Below, piece after piece: positions 5,550 to 7,369 of a DNA stretch of 7,369 bases. The stretch is from the NCBI GenBank assembly GCA_031282285.1, contig JAITEA010000175.1, forward strand, positions 1-7,369, written 5' to 3'. The position numbers and the translations under genes are program-made. This DNA comes from Helicobacteraceae bacterium. Its GTDB lineage: Bacteria; Campylobacterota; Campylobacteria; Campylobacterales; SZUA-545. The notes beneath the pieces were generated by a model. It was given only the letters and a program-made list of their open reading frames with translations, made no database searches and was not told the origin of the DNA. Numbering within the stretch: the stretch's first letter is position 1; each line of letters opens with the position of its first letter.

Positions 5550-7022
5550 TTAGCTGGTTTTTCGCTCGATGCGAAGTATTATATCAAACGGCGGTTTGAA
5601 TCGCTCAAGCGCCTCCGCGCCAAGATAAGAAACCTTGCCGATCGATAAAGCCGCGCCCTCTAGCTCGTAGTCGATCTTTGGGCGATCGCGCGCGAGATTG
5701 ATCGTCTGCGCGATTAGCAAAATCAGCGCCAGCCATTTTGCCGTTTTTGCTTCGGGCAGCAGCTTTTCAAGATTTTTCGGCGGGCTCCACGCGTTCAGCT
5801 CTTTTTTCTGCCTAATCTTTAGCAATGTAGAGATTAGCAGCCGATCGCGATGCGTAAAGCCGTAGGAGAGCCCGTTTTTTGCCAGCAGGCTCTCTTGCTC
5901 CGAAGGGTAATACGGATCGATCGCCGCGCCCGTTCCGATCAGCTTCGCCGCCGCGATCAGCGGTTTTTGCCATTCGTCGTCCAGCCTATGCAGCGGCTTT
6001 AGAGCCTCGAAAAGTTTCGCGGCGTTCGCCGCCAGCCAGCGCGTCTGTTTGCTATCGCCGCCGAAGCGATCCAGCAGGCTGATCAGGCTTGGCTGCGCGC
6101 CGCGAGGCAGCCTGCCGCCGCTGTTTCTAAGCAGATCGCTCAAAAACGCGCCCTCGCGCACGCCCGCGCCGCTGGTTATCGCTTCCCTCGCGCCGATCGC
6201 TTTGGCGGCGAGCTTAAAGATCAGCGTCCCTTCGCGTATCACATCGAATCGTTCTGGTTTGAAGCCGAAACTTTTCAGCCCGTTAAAATCGCTTTTTATG
6301 ATCCGATCAAAATAATCCTCTCGGTTTTGCAACGAAAAAACAAAGCCGTGGAGAGCCGGCAGCGGGTAGTTTTCCGCCTTGATAATCGAATCTGCCAGCG
6401 CGCGCATAGAACCGCCCACGCCGATAATGCGTTCGCTCGCAAACGAGGGCGGCAGCGCTTTTAGCGTCTCTTCAACAAACCGCGCCGCGCCTTTGGCGTC
6501 GTTCTTTTCGTCGAAAAACAGCTCCTTTAGCCGCACGGTTCCAAGATTAAACGAGATCGTTTCGGCGATCGCGCCGTCTTTGATTAGCGCTAGCTCTGTC
6601 GATCCGCCGCCGATGTCGATCGTAACGCCGTCTTTGAGCGCTAGCAAATTAGCCGCCGCGATCCCGCCGAGTCTAGCCTCCTCTTTGCCGCTTATTACGC
6701 GGATTTGCAGGCTGGTCGCCTCGCGCGTAACGCGCAGAAACTCCGATCGATTCGGCGCGTCGCGCACGGCGCTGGTGGCGACTACGATCGTCTTGCGCGC
6801 GCCGTAGGATTTGGCGAGCTTGGCAAAATCGCCTAGCGCGTTTTTGGCGCGCAAGATCGCCGCCGGCTGCAAAACGCCGCCGTTTTTGTAGGCGTTTTCG
6901 CCGATTCTTACGCGTGATTTGACCTCTCTTAACAGATGAAATCCGTAACGGCTCGTGCGCTCAAAAAGCGCCATTCGGGCGCTGTTGGAGCCTATGTCGA
7001 TTACGGCGGTAACGCGCGCCAC
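5550..7022 (-). CDS. ppx: Exopolyphosphatase / guanosine pentaphosphate phosphatase family protein (Ppx/GppA)
   Basis: Members of this family hydrolyse terminal phosphates of polyphosphate and/or convert pppGpp to ppGpp, linking to stringent and phosphate responses. The 490 residues start with the ASKHA-fold phosphate-1 motif (VIDIGSNSARMALFE at 7-21), followed by VATSAVRDA at 81-89, SGKEEARLGG at 111-120 with probable catalytic Glu114/Glu115, phosphate-2 (TIDIGGGSTELALI at 134-147, Glu143) and GVGGSMRALA at 201-210. The C-terminal helical half aligns with the HD-like region of E. coli Ppx/GppA, but the His residues there appear lost: AKLIGTGAAID stands where LHEIG-type sequence is expected. 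The start is GTG, one base after the ferredoxin stop; the next methionine (residue 17) would delete the phosphate-1 motif. The ferredoxin-ppx pair is, from memory, conserved in Helicobacter and Campylobacter. Polyphosphatase and pppGpp phosphatase cannot be told apart here. Confidence 0.92.
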   Translation of the reverse strand: MARVTAVIDIGSNSARMALFERTSRYGFHLLREVKSRVRIGENAYKNGGVLQPAAILRAKNALGDFAKLAKSYGARKTIVVATSAVRDAPNRSEFLRVTREATSLQIRVISGKEEARLGGIAAANLLALKDGVTIDIGGGSTELALIKDGAIAETISFNLGTVRLKELFFDEKNDAKGAARFVEETLKALPPSFASERIIGVGGSMRALADSIIKAENYPLPALHGFVFSLQNREDYFDRIIKSDFNGLKSFGFKPERFDVIREGTLIFKLAAKAIGAREAITSGAGVREGAFLSDLLRNSGGRLPRGAQPSLISLLDRFGGDSKQTRWLAANAAKLFEALKPLHRLDDEWQKPLIAAAKLIGTGAAIDPYYPSEQESLLAKNGLSYGFTHRDRLLISTLLKIRQKKELNAWSPPKNLEKLLPEAKTAKWLALILLIAQTINLARDRPKIDYELEGAALSIGKVSYLGAEALERFKPPFDIILRIERKTS

Positions 7023-7023
7023 G

Positions 7024-7275
7024 CTACTCTTCTTTTTGCAAATTCTGATATTTCAGCGCGAGCTCTTCCGCGCTTTCTAAGTTGTCGGGGTCGGGCGTTA
7101 TGCAATCGACGGGGCAGACCGCCACGCAAGCGGGCTCGTCGTAATGCCCAACGCACTCGGTACAGAAATCTGGATCGATGAGATAGACGGGATCGCCCTC
7201 GTCAATCGCGCCGTTAGGGCATTCGTCGATACACGCGTCGCAAGCTATACAATCTTCGGTGATAAGCAAAGACAT
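7024..7275 (-). CDS. fdx: 2[4Fe-4S] ferredoxin, Allochromatium (Alvin/YfhL) type
   Basis: This is a small soluble electron carrier with two [4Fe-4S] clusters, 83 residues long. The first cysteine set is Cys9, Cys12, Cys15 and Cys19 followed by Pro20, the classic CxxCxxCxxxCP. The second is Cys38, Cys41, Cys50 and Cys54 followed by Pro55, with an eight-residue insertion between the second and third Cys and an acidic C-terminal extension. This arrangement marks the Allochromatium-type ferredoxins, which have unusually low and unequal cluster potentials. An extra Cys58 follows. The protein is very acidic, as usual for ferredoxins. A strong Shine-Dalgarno sequence (GGGAGGAAGGA on the minus strand) ends seven bases before the ATG. 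It is the first gene of the minus-strand series, with ppx beginning one base after its TAG. Its redox partners are not visible; the GltD-like flavoenzyme further down may be unrelated to it. Confidence 0.95.
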   Translation of the reverse strand: MSLLITEDCIACDACIDECPNGAIDEGDPVYLIDPDFCTECVGHYDEPACVAVCPVDCITPDPDNLESAEELALKYQNLQKEE

Positions 7276-7294
7276 AATTTAATCCTTCCTCCCA

Positions 7295-7323
7295 ATTATT
7301 CGCCTCGCTTTTTACATAACCAA
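7295..7323 (-). promoter_or_regulatory. Candidate promoter in the ferredoxin upstream region
   Basis: On the minus strand, TTGGTT (7318-7323) is followed 17 bases later by AATAAT (7295-7300), which resemble -35 and -10 hexamers (AATAAT matches five of six positions of TATAAT; the -35 is poor). The weakness is that transcription would then start at or inside the Shine-Dalgarno sequence, leaving a very short leader. TATGTA (7313-7318 on the minus strand) is an alternative -10. The 94 bases between the ferredoxin start and the window edge hold no other gene I can support. Confidence 0.25.
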
Positions 7324-7369
7324 TACTTAAAGCGCCGAAAAACGCTCGAAATAGGCGCGCGATCGGAGG

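Noticed and set aside
7329..7353. An inverted repeat AGCG...CGCT near the right edge as a terminator of a gene beyond the window.
   Set aside because: The stem is four base pairs with a T-rich loop rather than a T-rich tail, and no upstream gene is visible.

Overview
The window looks like a piece of a bacterial chromosome from the Campylobacterota (Epsilonproteobacteria) or a close relative. The evidence is the gene content and pairing. A short 2[4Fe-4S] ferredoxin gene is followed one base later by a Ppx/GppA phosphatase gene. An inositol-monophosphatase-like gene overlaps accD, which overlaps rlmH. From memory, both pairings occur in Campylobacter and Helicobacter, but as separate blocks. 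The DNA is richer in G+C than those genera and very rich in GATC, with eight copies of the octamer GCGATCGC. I cannot name a genus.

Layout: positions 1-574 hold the end of a plus-strand gene for a hydrophobic protein of unknown function. Its frame is interrupted by a TGA at 386-388 and then stays open to a TAA at 572-574. A hairpin with T-rich flanks on both strands (573-619) sits between this gene and the facing minus-strand genes. All the rest is one minus-strand series of eight genes, read from right to left: ferredoxin (7275-7024), ppx/gppA (7022-5550), a small exported protein of unknown function (5536-5072), a 113-bp gap, gltD (4958-3588), an inositol-monophosphatase-family gene (3582-2842), accD (2845-1964), rlmH (1980-1528) and a patatin-like phospholipase (1488-607). 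Spacings are 1, 13, 113, 5, -4, -17 and 39 bp. The series therefore probably forms two transcription units, split at the 113-bp gap, both ending at the 573-619 terminator or reading through to it.

Functionally this is mostly housekeeping: electron transfer, polyphosphate or (p)ppGpp turnover, glutamate synthesis or related flavin/Fe-S electron transfer, phosphate-ester hydrolysis, the first step of fatty-acid synthesis, 23S rRNA methylation and lipid hydrolysis. I see no CRISPR array, tRNA, rRNA, transposase, phage gene or defence system. I do not think the window contains a new multi-gene system. The points most worth a second look are the interrupted membrane-protein gene at the left edge, the GCGATCGC/GATC enrichment, the unrecognised exported protein, the gltD with no gltB beside it, and small departures from family motifs in RlmH and Ppx.
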